A stretch of 64,000 nt of DNA from positions 7,068,001-7,132,000 of the forward strand of contig NZ_FMHV01000002.1 in NCBI RefSeq assembly GCF_900091465.1, read 5' to 3'. Position 1 is the stretch's first letter; each line of letters starts with the position of its first letter. Shown in pieces: positions 9,461 through 18,136 of this stretch. The notes beneath the pieces are model-generated. The model was not told the DNA's origin and searched no databases. It worked only from the letters and a program-made list of their open reading frames with translations. This DNA comes from Micromonospora rhizosphaerae. GTDB taxonomy: Bacteria > Actinomycetota > Actinomycetes > Mycobacteriales > Micromonosporaceae. Made by a program: the position numbers and the translations under genes.

Positions 9461-9769
9461 ATGCGCGTGCTGTTCAACGGCCGGGCGAAACGCGATTACC
9501 TCAGCGACGCGCTCACCCTGCTGTCCGGGTGGACCCGGGAGGGTGAGCAGATCCGACGGAACCTCGTCCTCGACGAAACCCAGCACGCGGCCCTCACCGA
9601 GCGGATCAAGGTGGTCGCGGACGCGCTGCGCCTGCGCCCGGAGATCAGCCGCCGGGCCGACCGCACCCAGATCCGGGTCGGGCACGGCGACGGCGAGCCG
9701 CTGACCGAGGGCGAGGTCCTGCTCGCCGCCCGCATCGAGGACGCCGTCCGCGCGGTCACCGGCTCCTGA
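9461..9769 (+). CDS. Pterin-4a-carbinolamine dehydratase-like protein lacking the catalytic HHP motif
   Basis: A 102-residue protein with the PCD fold pattern: LSGWTREGEQIRRNLVL, a central helix, then RADRTQIRVGHGDGEPLTEGEVLLAARIE, matching the family's (L)sGW...R.f...LT..D..lA.ID. The HHP triad that follows the helix in active enzymes reads LRP here, so dehydratase activity is doubtful. It may be a structural or regulatory paralogue. The ATG at 9461 has GGGAGG 8 bases upstream. It is monocistronic. I am fairly sure of the fold, not of the function. Confidence 0.65.
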   Translation: MRVLFNGRAKRDYLSDALTLLSGWTREGEQIRRNLVLDETQHAALTERIKVVADALRLRPEISRRADRTQIRVGHGDGEPLTEGEVLLAARIEDAVRAVTGS

Positions 9770-9875
9770 CCGGCTGGTCCGCGCGGTTCACCGACACCTG
9801 TGCGGCCGGTCCCTGACGTCTCCGCCAACTGGGCGGCCGGTCCGGCCTGACCGCTGCGCCACCCGGACGTGTTTC

Positions 9876-9932
9876 CCGGTGAGCGTTATGCCTGTCAGGC
9901 AATTTATGACTCAGCGTCATACCGCTCACCGG
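9876..9932. promoter_or_regulatory. Nested palindrome with TATGAC-N5-GTCATA core
   Basis: Outer arms CCGGTGAGCGTTATG (9876-9890) and CATACCGCTCACCGG (9918-9932) pair 14 of 15. Inside are two smaller palindromes, TGCCTGTCAGGCA and TATGACTCAGCGTCATA (9905-9921). The second is nearly identical in plan to 23376-23392. It looks like a regulator operator or a cruciform element, now in front of a gene remnant. Confidence 0.5.
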
Positions 9933-9985
9933 CCCGCCTGCCCGCGGCGACGTGCACAACGTGATCCTGCACCACGTCTCCTGTC

Positions 9986-10186
9986 AGCTTCGTCCACCAC
10001 TACGTCTTCCCGGACGGTGCGGAACTGCTCGGCTCGGGGACGCTGCGCTTCCGGACCGAGGAGGAGTTGCGCGCGTCCCTCGCCGCCGCCGGCTTCACCG
10101 TCGAGCGGTTGTCCGGCGGCTGGGGCCGGGAGCCGGCGGGCGCCAGCGGCGACGGGGAACTGATCGTCATCGCCCGCGCCGACTAG
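9986..10186 (+). pseudogene. C-terminal remnant of a SAM-dependent methyltransferase
   Basis: This frame encodes 66 residues that read as the last third of a class I methyltransferase: HHYVFPDGAELLGSGTLRF, RTEEELRASLAAAGFTVE, then a final ELIVIARAD. The core with the SAM-binding glycine motif is missing; the same frame is closed by a TGA at 9962-9964. There is no start codon or ribosome site. The remnant converges on the DUF998 gene, and their stop codons overlap at 10183-10186. It is the tail of a deleted gene. Confidence 0.6.
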
Positions 10187-10890
10187 ACCCGTCGAGGCCC
10201 GCTGCTCGCGACCCGGTCGCCGGAGAGCAGGCGCAGCGCCAGCGTGGTGGTCCAGGCGAAGGCGAGGGTGACCGCGAGGGCGAGCCGTACGCTCAGCCCC
10301 TCCTGGCCGGGCCAGGCCACCAGCGCCAGGGCGACCATGCCGGTGGCCGCACTGTAGGCCGCCCAGCAGGGCTGCCGCAGCACGACGGCCCGGCGGACCA
10401 CCACGAAGCAGGCCAGCACCAGGGCGGTGAAGGCGAGCGGCGGGGCGACGGCGTGCACGATGCCGTGCCAGCTCATCGGGTCCGCGTTCCCCGCGGGAGC
10501 GCCGGGCGGGAAGCCGAGCGCCGGGTCCGGCCGAAACCCCCCGCCCACGATCAGGCCGAGGCCGAAGACACCGACAAGTGGCGGCACCCAGGCTCCCGCC
10601 GGGCCGGGGCGCAGGGCACGCCGCAACCCGACGGCGTACGCGGCGCTGAGCAGGCCGGCGCCGATGAACGCCGACATCTGGATCCAGCCCAGGGTGCCGA
10701 GGGTGAGCAGGCTGATCGGGTGCCGGCGGAGGTCGTAGCCGTCGCGGGTGAAGGCCTGCGCCGCCACCGTCACGACGAAGACCGGCCCGGCCAGAGCGCC
10801 GCAGACCAGCAGCCCCCGGGTGGTCCGGGAAGGGGACGCGGCCCGTAGTGCCGCGCGGTCGGCCAGCGTGCTGGACTCGCTCGTCACCAC
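10183..10890 (-). CDS. DUF998 family membrane protein
   Basis: A protein of 234-235 residues with six to seven hydrophobic segments (first near residue 26, last ending near residue 222), with the DUF998 pattern YDLRRHPISLLTLG near residue 52 and a GGGFRPDP loop in the middle. DUF998 proteins are actinobacterial integral membrane proteins of unknown function. Two GTG codons in a row are possible starts (10890 and 10887). GAGGAG sits better for 10887. It follows the SRPBCC gene by 13 bases and is probably third in the ArsR operon. Confidence 0.8.
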   Translation of the reverse strand: MVTSESSTLADRAALRAASPSRTTRGLLVCGALAGPVFVVTVAAQAFTRDGYDLRRHPISLLTLGTLGWIQMSAFIGAGLLSAAYAVGLRRALRPGPAGAWVPPLVGVFGLGLIVGGGFRPDPALGFPPGAPAGNADPMSWHGIVHAVAPPLAFTALVLACFVVVRRAVVLRQPCWAAYSAATGMVALALVAWPGQEGLSVRLALAVTLAFAWTTTLALRLLSGDRVASSGPRRV

Positions 10891-10903
10891 CGTCTCCTCG
10901 GGG

Positions 10904-11392
10904 TCAGCAGGCCAGTGGCTTGCCGGTCTCCAACAGCGTCTTGAGGTCGCTGAGCACCTCGCTCCAGCCGCCGCCGGCGTTCGGCACCTCCCCGCCGACC
11001 ATCGCCGCCACGCTGGGCGCGTCGGTGACGTCGTGGACCACCGTCAGCCGGGTGACGCCCGGGCTGATCTCATCGATCTCGTACGTCAGGCGGGTGGGCG
11101 GCTCGGCGGCGGCCTCCGCGCCCCAGAGCGGGTGCCAGGTCTGCACCAGCCGGCGCGGAGGGTCGACCTCGAGGACCTCGCCCTCGACGGCCAGCTCCGG
11201 CACGCCCACCGCCGTCATTTCCGGGCTCGCGAGGCCGCGGTACCGGCCACCGGGGCGCAGCTCGTAGTGCGCGGGCGACCGGTAGCCGTACCGCTCGCTC
11301 CATTCCGGATCGGTGATCGCCGCCCAGACCGCCTCCGGCGTCGCCTTGATGTAGATCCGGTAGACCTGGACGGTACGCGTGGTGCTGGTCAT
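10904..11392 (-). CDS. SRPBCC (AHSA1-like, START/Bet v 1 superfamily) protein
   Basis: A 162-residue hydrophobic-pocket protein. The features are YRIYIKATPEAVWAAITDPEW at the N-terminus, a RPGGRYRG strand, and the C-terminal amphipathic GGWSEVLSDLKTLLETG helix. The ATG at 11392 shares one base with the stop of the upstream ArsR gene, so the two are co-translated. ArsR-AHSA1 pairs are common in actinobacteria; the partner is often presumed to bind a small hydrophobic ligand, but no ligand can be named here. Confidence 0.88.
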   Translation of the reverse strand: MTSTTRTVQVYRIYIKATPEAVWAAITDPEWSERYGYRSPAHYELRPGGRYRGLASPEMTAVGVPELAVEGEVLEVDPPRRLVQTWHPLWGAEAAAEPPTRLTYEIDEISPGVTRLTVVHDVTDAPSVAAMVGGEVPNAGGGWSEVLSDLKTLLETGKPLAC

Positions 11393-11709
11393 CACTGGTC
11401 CTCCAACTCGGCTTTCAGGTCGACGAGTGCCGACGCGTGGTGCGCGGTGTACTTGTCGATCCACCGGTCGTGGATCTGGCGGATCGGCACGGGGTTGAGG
11501 AAGTGCAGCTTTTCCCGGCCCGACCGGCGGGAGACGACGAGACCCGCCTCCTCCAGCACGCGCAGGTGCTTCATGACGCCGAAGCGGGTCATCTCCAGCT
11601 CGGACTCCAGCTCGGTCAGGGTGCGTCCGTCCCGGGCGAAGAGCAGGTCGAGCAGGAAACGCCGCGTCGGGTCGGCGAGCGCCTTGAACACGAGATCGTC
11701 GTCGGGCAC
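11392..11709 (-). CDS. ArsR-family winged-helix transcriptional regulator
   Basis: A 105-residue helix-turn-helix protein: VFKALADPTRRFLLDLL, LTELESELEMTRFGVMKHLRVLEEAGLV and the wing RRSGREKLHFLN. No metal-binding CxC motif is present, so metal sensing is unlikely; this is the SRPBCC-linked ArsR subgroup. It starts at GTG 11709 in a TATTTTTAAG-rich leader, with a perfect operator-like palindrome 14 bases upstream, which suggests autoregulation of the arsR-SRPBCC-DUF998 operon. Confidence 0.9.
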   Translation of the reverse strand: MPDDDLVFKALADPTRRFLLDLLFARDGRTLTELESELEMTRFGVMKHLRVLEEAGLVVSRRSGREKLHFLNPVPIRQIHDRWIDKYTAHHASALVDLKAELEDQ

Positions 11710-11722
11710 GACTTAAAAATAG

Positions 11723-11738
11723 GTGACCATTTGGTCAC
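11723..11738. promoter_or_regulatory. Palindromic operator upstream of arsR
   Basis: GTGACCATTTGGTCAC has perfect 7-bp arms around a two-base centre. It lies 14 bases before the arsR start in the leader, where a bound ArsR-type dimer would block transcription. Confidence 0.7.
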
Positions 11739-11827
11739 ATGTCAACGCCAGGGCCGGGGATTCGCGCCGTCATTCGCAGCGGCAGAGGGTTCGATCATCA
11801 GCGGATCGTACGGACGCACCCCACCAT

Positions 11828-13990
11828 TCACCCGACGGGCCGAACAGTGGAGCGGTTGCCGGCTGCCTCGACGTTCCACCGTCGGCCGAGGGCCGCGACG
11901 TTGCTCAGGCGGATCCGTCCGAGCTCGGCGGGTATCTGCGGGTCGGCGTGCAACGCGCCACCGTGTGGTCCCAGGCCGAGCATGGTGCGCAGAAACAGCA
12001 GGGGCGCTCCGCTGGCCCACGCCTGCGGATTGCACGCGGTCGGATAGGGCACGGGCTCGCGGCCGAAGGACTGGTCGTAGCCGGAGAACGCCTCAGGCAG
12101 CCGGTGCTGGGAGTAGGCGGCCGCGTTCAGCATGGCCATGGCAATGCGGTTGGCCTCGTCGCGGTAGCCGTATCGGGCCAGCCCGGCGGCGATGATCGAG
12201 TTGTCGTGTGGCCAGACGGTGCCGAGGTGGTATCCGATGGGGTTGTAGCCCATATCGGCGGTGGACAGGGTGCGCACGCCCCAGCCGGAGAACATCTCGT
12301 CGGACATCAGCCGCGCCGCGACCTGGCCGGCGCGGTCCTGCGGCACGATGCCGCTCCACAGCAGGTGACCCATGTTCGACGTCATCGAGTCGATGCGGCG
12401 CTTGTCACCGTCGAGGCCGACGGCGTAGTAGCCACCCCGCTCAGGGACCCAGTAGTCCTGATTGAACTGCTCACGTAGCCGGGTGGCCGCTGCGCGCAGC
12501 CGCCGCGCCAGGTCAGGTTCCTGCCACGGGCCGTCGGCGAGTTCGGCCGCGCGCAGCTTCGCGTCGTACGTGTAGCCCTGTGTCTCGCAGGTGGCGATCG
12601 GAAGCACGGGGATGGTGCCGTCGGCAAACTGCACCCCGTCCGGGGAATCCCGCCAGCACTGGTTACCCAGGCCTTGCGTGGAGCGGGTGGCGTATTCGAC
12701 GTAGCCGTCCCCGTCACGGTCGCCGTAGCGGTCGATCCACCGGAGGGCGGCATCGGCGTTGCCGCGCAGCCGGTGCACGAGTTCGTGGTCGCCGGTCCAC
12801 CGCCAGTACTCGGAGAGCAGGATCAGCCACAGAGCGGTGCTGTCCGCGCCGCCGTAGTAGGGACGGTAAGGCTTGAGGCCGAGCTGGGTCAGCTCACCTG
12901 TGCGGAACTCGTGGAAGATCTTCCCCGGTTCCCGGTCGGTGAAGTCGTCGAACGTCTGTGCCTGGTGCGCGGCCATCACGATCAGGGCGCCGCGGGCCAC
13001 CTCGGCACCGCAGGTCATGGTCTGGTAGGCAGTGATCAACGTGTCCCGACCGAACGCCGTCATGAACCACGGCAGCCCCGCGGCGATCAGAACCACCGGT
13101 TCCCCGCCTATGGTCTTTTCGATCCGCATCGACACCAGGTCGGCCGCCGACCTGTGGTAGGCGTTGCGCAGCAGGTCCGTGTCGGTCTCCAGATGCGGCT
13201 TCTCCGCCGCCCACCGGGTCGACGGATCGTCCGGCCCGTGTTCGAACACGTGCCCGAACTCCCGGACCGTGGGACGGTAGCTTTCCTCGCCACAGCGCAA
13301 CGGGACCCACAGCTGGCACCCCCAGCGCTGTCCCCGGTCGAGGTGGAGGTCCCAGACCAGAGCGTCCCCGTCGAGCCGGTCTGCGACCGGCTCGGCCTCG
13401 ACTCGCGCCATGGCCGAGTAGTCGCCGTTGCGGTAGGCGAACTCGAGCGCCGAGCCGTCCGGCTCATGCCGGCGGACGATGTCCGCAGCGCGGTCGCGGC
13501 CGGACTCCTTGATCTCGAACAAGTCGGCGAAGTCGGTGCCGACCGCCAAGCGCAGCCGGAAGGATACCGGCTCGATCCCGAAGTACCGCACCTCGATGCG
13601 TTCGTAGAGCCCGTCACCGACGAACCGCTGCCGCCGCACCCCGATCCGATTCGCGGGCAGATCGGGCAGGTTGGAGTTGGCCAGGAAGAACGCCGCGGAG
13701 TGGGCATCCACGGCTCCGGAGGACAGCACCAGCAGGGGCGCCTCGTTGATCGTCAGCTCCCACTGGCCGATGAACCGGGTGTCGTCGTGGACGAGGCCGC
13801 CGATCGAACCTCTCGGCACGTTTCCGACGGCGTCGGAGAACATGAACGTGCGACCCTCGAGTACGCCGATCGCATCGGGCCCCAACTCCGGGGGTAGGTC
13901 TCGGCAGGCGCCGCTGGGCACGCCGTGGCGTGCCCGCGCCTCCGGCATCGGGTCAGCGGGCGTCGGTCGCTGTGTCGCCGTCACGCACAC
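11828..13990 (-). CDS. Amylo-alpha-1,6-glucosidase (glycogen-debranching-type) family protein
   Basis: A protein of ~720 residues with an N-terminal debranching-enzyme beta domain (TFMFSDAVGNVPRGSIGGLVHDDTRF and onward) and a C-terminal (alpha/alpha)6-barrel of the GDE/GH63-like group. The latter shows GLPWFMTAFGRDTLITAYQ, YGGADSTALWL and YNPIGYHLGTVWPHDN, where the catalytic acids are expected. It probably acts on alpha-glucosides in the cytoplasm; no signal peptide is seen. The listed GTG start at 13990 lies too close to GGGAGG; the GTG at 13984 (two residues shorter) has proper spacing. It stands alone, with no glycogen genes adjacent. Confidence 0.82.
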   Translation of the reverse strand: MCVTATQRPTPADPMPEARARHGVPSGACRDLPPELGPDAIGVLEGRTFMFSDAVGNVPRGSIGGLVHDDTRFIGQWELTINEAPLLVLSSGAVDAHSAAFFLANSNLPDLPANRIGVRRQRFVGDGLYERIEVRYFGIEPVSFRLRLAVGTDFADLFEIKESGRDRAADIVRRHEPDGSALEFAYRNGDYSAMARVEAEPVADRLDGDALVWDLHLDRGQRWGCQLWVPLRCGEESYRPTVREFGHVFEHGPDDPSTRWAAEKPHLETDTDLLRNAYHRSAADLVSMRIEKTIGGEPVVLIAAGLPWFMTAFGRDTLITAYQTMTCGAEVARGALIVMAAHQAQTFDDFTDREPGKIFHEFRTGELTQLGLKPYRPYYGGADSTALWLILLSEYWRWTGDHELVHRLRGNADAALRWIDRYGDRDGDGYVEYATRSTQGLGNQCWRDSPDGVQFADGTIPVLPIATCETQGYTYDAKLRAAELADGPWQEPDLARRLRAAATRLREQFNQDYWVPERGGYYAVGLDGDKRRIDSMTSNMGHLLWSGIVPQDRAGQVAARLMSDEMFSGWGVRTLSTADMGYNPIGYHLGTVWPHDNSIIAAGLARYGYRDEANRIAMAMLNAAAYSQHRLPEAFSGYDQSFGREPVPYPTACNPQAWASGAPLLFLRTMLGLGPHGGALHADPQIPAELGRIRLSNVAALGRRWNVEAAGNRSTVRPVG

Positions 13991-14153
13991 CTCCCAGGAT
14001 TCGGGAGCAGGACTGGCAATGCCGTACGTCCGTCCGCAGCCGATGACCAGCGGTGGCGCCGCCCAGCGTCAGGGGCAGCACGCACAAGCGCGACTACCCG
14101 CCCCGCGCGCCCGTAATCGCCTCGCCGGGCAGCCCGTTCTTATCCTTGCAACT

Positions 14154-14594
14154 GTGGCGGCGCAATGGACCGGGTCGGACGCCTGGGTCTTCTCCTCCAT
14201 CGAGGGAACCGGCCCTGACGACGGCTACACGCTCGCCCAGATCATCACCAAGGCCGACGGCATCAATCACGACATCCTGACTGAGGCGGAGTTCACCCGG
14301 GCCGTGCCCCGCCTGGTCGCCGCCGGCCTCATCGGCGCCGATGCCGAGGCCGATCGCTACTGGCACACCGAGGCGGGACGAGCACTGCATCAGCGATGGA
14401 TGAAACGAGGCGGCCTGTTCAGTTGGATGGACGTCATTCCGCCCGCGCTGAGCCGACTCGGCGAGCCCCGGGATGCGGCTTGGTCGCTGCCCGCCGGCAC
14501 GTTCGAGCGCGCAGTCCAAAATCACCACCAGTGGGGGGAGGCCATCCTCAAACGACGCCACGCTCGCCGCCGAGATCCAGGAGGCCGTCCCTAA
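14154..14594 (+). CDS. Hypothetical protein, small winged-helix-like
   Basis: A 146-residue soluble protein. Its layout (SDAWVFSSIEG, then YTLAQIITKADGINHDIL, a basic helix AVPRLVAAGLI, and a strand pair RYWHTEAGRAL) resembles a winged-helix domain without obvious DNA-binding annotation. It begins at GTG 14154 without a clear ribosome site, so the start is uncertain. It precedes the DUF2188 gene by 175 bases. I do not recognise a named family. Confidence 0.6.
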   Translation: MAAQWTGSDAWVFSSIEGTGPDDGYTLAQIITKADGINHDILTEAEFTRAVPRLVAAGLIGADAEADRYWHTEAGRALHQRWMKRGGLFSWMDVIPPALSRLGEPRDAAWSLPAGTFERAVQNHHQWGEAILKRRHARRRDPGGRP

Positions 14595-14769
14595 CGACGG
14601 TCTCGGCGGGCATCGTGCTCCTGTCCCCCGGCGAGGAATGTGCTTACTCTCGCCGACGCGTCGCTTCTTCGACCGCGGTTGTTGGCGGAGCGGTGCGGCG
14701 GAGGTTTGGGGGGCAAATCGGCTGGGGCAGATATTCGTGACCGACCACGCCGACAAGGGAGGCCACGAC

Positions 14770-15000
14770 ATGGCGAAGGGCGACATCGAGACGTACAACG
14801 AGGATGGGCAGTGGAAGAACCGTCCTGAGGGAAACCAGCGCGCGAGCACGGTGCACGACACCAAGGCAGAAGCGGAAGCAACGGGCCGACAGATGGCCAG
14901 TGAGCGCGACGTCGAACACGTGATCAAGAAGCAAGACGGCACCATAAGCGAGAAGAACACCTACCCCCGTAGCCGCGACCCTCGCCAGATCAAGGGCTGA
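14770..15000 (+). CDS. DUF2188 domain protein
   Basis: A 76-residue very hydrophilic protein (DIETYNEDGQWKNRPEGN, VHDTKAEAEATGRQMA, EHVIKKQDGTISEKNTYPRSRDP), the standard DUF2188 pattern of small proteins of unknown role. The ATG has AAGGGAGG 7-8 bases upstream, and a hairpin terminator follows 14 bases after the stop. The real start is 14770; longer open frames upstream are not coding-like. Confidence 0.88.
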   Translation: MAKGDIETYNEDGQWKNRPEGNQRASTVHDTKAEAEATGRQMASERDVEHVIKKQDGTISEKNTYPRSRDPRQIKG

Positions 15001-15013
15001 GCAGCGAGAGAAC

Positions 15014-15046
15014 GGCCCCTGACCAGCAGAAACGCGGTCGGGGGCC
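15014..15046 (+). terminator. Terminator after the DUF2188 gene
   Basis: GGCCCCTGACC and GGTCGGGGGCC pair over 11 bp with one G-T, an 11-base loop, and GATCTTGTTTGG following. Confidence 0.75.
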
Positions 15047-15093
15047 GATCTTGTTTGGTCCCGCGCTCTCGGGCGACCTGCTGGTCTCGCGCC

Positions 15094-15255
15094 CTAGCGC
15101 GGTGGCGAGGGCGCCTCGCCTGGGTGTCTCCGCTCGCGTATTGCGTCCCACGCCGCAACGCCGGCCAGGACGAGGGTTGCGGCGGTGGCGGCGACGATCG
15201 GCGCGCGGTGGAGCATCGCCGGCGTCAAGGCGGCAAGCGCGAGCAGTCCGATCAC
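15094..15255 (-). CDS. Possible small membrane protein (or remnant)
   Basis: A 53-residue frame from GTG 15255 encodes one long hydrophobic stretch (IGLLALAALTP, then IVAATAATLVLAGVAAW) ending in a charged tail. It may be a one- or two-helix membrane protein or a relic of a larger one; there is no clear ribosome site and the frame is closed just upstream. The remainder of the 393-bp gap 15001-15393 holds only the terminator at 15014 and the operator at 15348. Confidence 0.3.
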   Translation of the reverse strand: MIGLLALAALTPAMLHRAPIVAATAATLVLAGVAAWDAIRERRHPGEAPSPPR

Positions 15256-15347
15256 CCGGGACGGACATCACCGAAGCGCACAAGGACCAGCTCGGCCGCG
15301 ACCTGCTGGAGTTCGGGACCCCCCTGCCGGCCCTTCTACGACGCCCG

Positions 15348-15372
15348 GTAGTATTTACTACGTCTCGTAGTA
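15348..15372. promoter_or_regulatory. Overlapping palindromes upstream of hydrolase 1 (TetR-type operator)
   Basis: GTAGTATTTACTAC (15348-15361; perfect 6-bp arms) overlaps TACTACGTCTCGTAGTA (15356-15372; perfect 7-bp arms). The cluster ends 21 bases before the GTG at 15394, with GAAGGGA between. The architecture suits a TetR/AcrR-class repressor, but no such gene is adjacent. Confidence 0.65.
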
Positions 15373-15393
15373 TCAACCCTGAAGGGATACCAA

Positions 15394-16185
15394 GTGAGCA
15401 CCATCGTCCTCATCCACGGCCTCTGGCTCACCCCGCGCAGCTGGGAACACTGGGTCCCGTACTACGAGAGCAAGGGCCACCGGGTGCTTACGCCCGCGTA
15501 CCCGGGCTTCGACGTCGAGGTGGAGGCGCTGCGCGCCGACCCGACACCGATCGCCACGGTCACCGTGCCGGAGACCCTCGCCCACCTGGAGAAGGTCGTC
15601 ACCAGCCTGGACGAGAAGCCAATCCTCATCGGGCACTCGTTCGGCGGGGCCTTCACCCAGCTGCTGCTCGACCGCGGGCACGGCGCCGCCGGTGTCGTCA
15701 TCGACTCCGCGCCGCCGGAAGGCATCCTGGTCACGCCGCCGTCGCAGATCAAGTCGCTGTTCCCGGTCCTCAACAACCCGGCCAAGCGCCATCAGGCCGT
15801 GGGTCTCACACCCGAACAGTGGCACTACGCGTTCACCAACAACCTGTCGGCCGAGGACTCGAAGGCCGCCTACGACCGGTACGCCATCCCGACGCCCGGC
15901 AGCTGGGTGTGGGACGGCCTGCTGGCCAATCTCCAACCCGGCAAGCAGGACACCTGGGTCGACTTCCGCAACGCCGACCGGGCGCCGCTGCTGTTCATCG
16001 CCGGAGGGTCCGACCACGTCCTGCCGCCGTCGGTGAACAAGTCCAACGCCCACCACTACAAGGGCGAAGGCACGATCACCGACTACATCGAGTTCCCCGG
16101 CCGATCGCACTGGACCTGCGTCGAGCCCGGCTGGGAACAGGTCGCCGACACGGCACTCGACTGGGCGCTGCGGCACGCCCGGTGA
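15394..16185 (+). CDS. Alpha/beta hydrolase, paralogue 1
   Basis: A 263-residue alpha/beta-hydrolase fold protein: oxyanion-hole region VLIHGLWLTP, nucleophile elbow GHSFGGA (Ser near residue 92), an acid region AGGSDHVLPP and a late RSHW histidine. No signal peptide. It is strongly similar along its whole length to the product at 20369-21154. The GTG start at 15394 has GAAGGGA 6 bases upstream and sits below an operator cluster, so it is probably inducible. Substrate is unknown (esterase, lipase or epoxide hydrolase-like). Confidence 0.88.
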   Translation: MSTIVLIHGLWLTPRSWEHWVPYYESKGHRVLTPAYPGFDVEVEALRADPTPIATVTVPETLAHLEKVVTSLDEKPILIGHSFGGAFTQLLLDRGHGAAGVVIDSAPPEGILVTPPSQIKSLFPVLNNPAKRHQAVGLTPEQWHYAFTNNLSAEDSKAAYDRYAIPTPGSWVWDGLLANLQPGKQDTWVDFRNADRAPLLFIAGGSDHVLPPSVNKSNAHHYKGEGTITDYIEFPGRSHWTCVEPGWEQVADTALDWALRHAR

Positions 16186-16573
16186 GGCCCGGCTGACCCA
16201 CATCGGCGGGCCGACCGTGCTGATCGAGGCGGCCGGATGGCGCCTGCTCACCGACCCCACCTTCGATCCGCCCGGACGCCGCTACTCGTTCGGCTGGGGC
16301 ACGGCCTCCCGCAAGGAGGCCGGCCCCGCCGTCCAGCCGTCGGCACTCGGACCGCTCGACTTCGCCGCGCGTCTGGTGCGCATCGAGTGGCAGTTCGCGC
16401 CGCAGTCCAAGGTCATCGTGGTCGCAGAGCGGCTGGGGCACGAGAACGCGACCCTGGTCCTGTCGACGTACGGGCACCTGATGCCGGACTCGGAGGAGCG
16501 CACCCGCCGCGCGGTCGACGAGGCATGGGGCTGTGCCCCCGGTGTGCCCCAAACCGAGGGCACAACCGCCTGA
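16184..16573 (+). pseudogene. Chimeric remnant: MBL-fold hydrolase N-terminus joined to a tyrosine recombinase C-terminus
   Basis: From the hydrolase stop onward one frame reads ARLTHIGGPTVLIEAAGWR, LLTDPTFDPPGRRYSFGWGT and PSALGPLDF. This is the start of a UPF0173-like metallo-beta-lactamase protein, cut off just before its HxHxDH site. After ~15 unrelated residues it continues as VIVVAERLGHENATLVLSTY, GHLMPDSEERTRRAVDEAW. That is the end of a phage-type integrase including the LGH box and the tyrosine nucleophile. Neither half can be functional. It marks the scar of an excised or decayed integrative element. Confidence 0.7.
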
Positions 16574-16593
16574 CCAGGGAGAACAGGCCGGAT

Positions 16594-17679
<1,086 letters not shown>

Positions 17680-17825
17680 GACGAGCCAGCTTACGCCGGT
17701 GACCCCCGGCCCCGGGCAGGCAGGCCCGACGGAGCCGGCCCGGCTGGGAAAAGGGACACCCACCATGCCGGGGAGGACGCGGCCGAGCTGGCCCAGGTCT
17801 CCGACGCCGTACGACGCCGCCAGGA

Positions 17826-18029
17826 TCAGGCCGGCTGAGCCGTGAGCAGCCGGGGCTCGATCCGGGTCTCCCGGACGCTGCCGTGCTCGGCGCGGCTGAC
17901 CTCGTACGCCGCGACGCCCTCGTGGTCCGCGACCGCCTCGACCAGGCGGGTGCCCCGGTAGACCAGCCCCACCCCGTCGTCAGTGCAGTGGCTCGTCGGG
18001 AGGGTGCCGTTGCCGACAAACTCGTGCAT
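17826..18029 (-). CDS. Small hypothetical protein
   Basis: A 67-residue soluble frame starting at ATG 18029. I do not recognise a family. The sequence is balanced and acidic (GVGLVYRGTRLVEAVADHEG, then YEVSRAEHGSVRETRIEP), which looks coding rather than antisense. It lies between ychF and marR on the same strand. The open frame continues upstream of the ATG through CTG-containing sequence, so a longer N-terminus is possible. Confidence 0.45.
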   Translation of the reverse strand: MHEFVGNGTLPTSHCTDDGVGLVYRGTRLVEAVADHEGVAAYEVSRAEHGSVRETRIEPRLLTAQPA

Positions 18030-18070
18030 CAGCGGGCCCCGCTGCTCCTCGCTGTCGTAGTGCGCCTCGC

Positions 18071-18136
18071 CGGCGGACGTGGCGCTCAGGCCCGCGCAGC
18101 CCGGCGGCGGACGTGGCGCGGCCGCTCAGGCCCGCG
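18071..18136. repeat. Short direct duplication at the 3' end of marR
   Basis: CGGCGGACGTGGCGC plus TCAGGCCCGCG occurs at 18071-18096 and again, split by six extra bases, at 18105-18136. The second copy contains the marR stop codon, so the marR terminus has been partially duplicated downstream. Confidence 0.55.
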
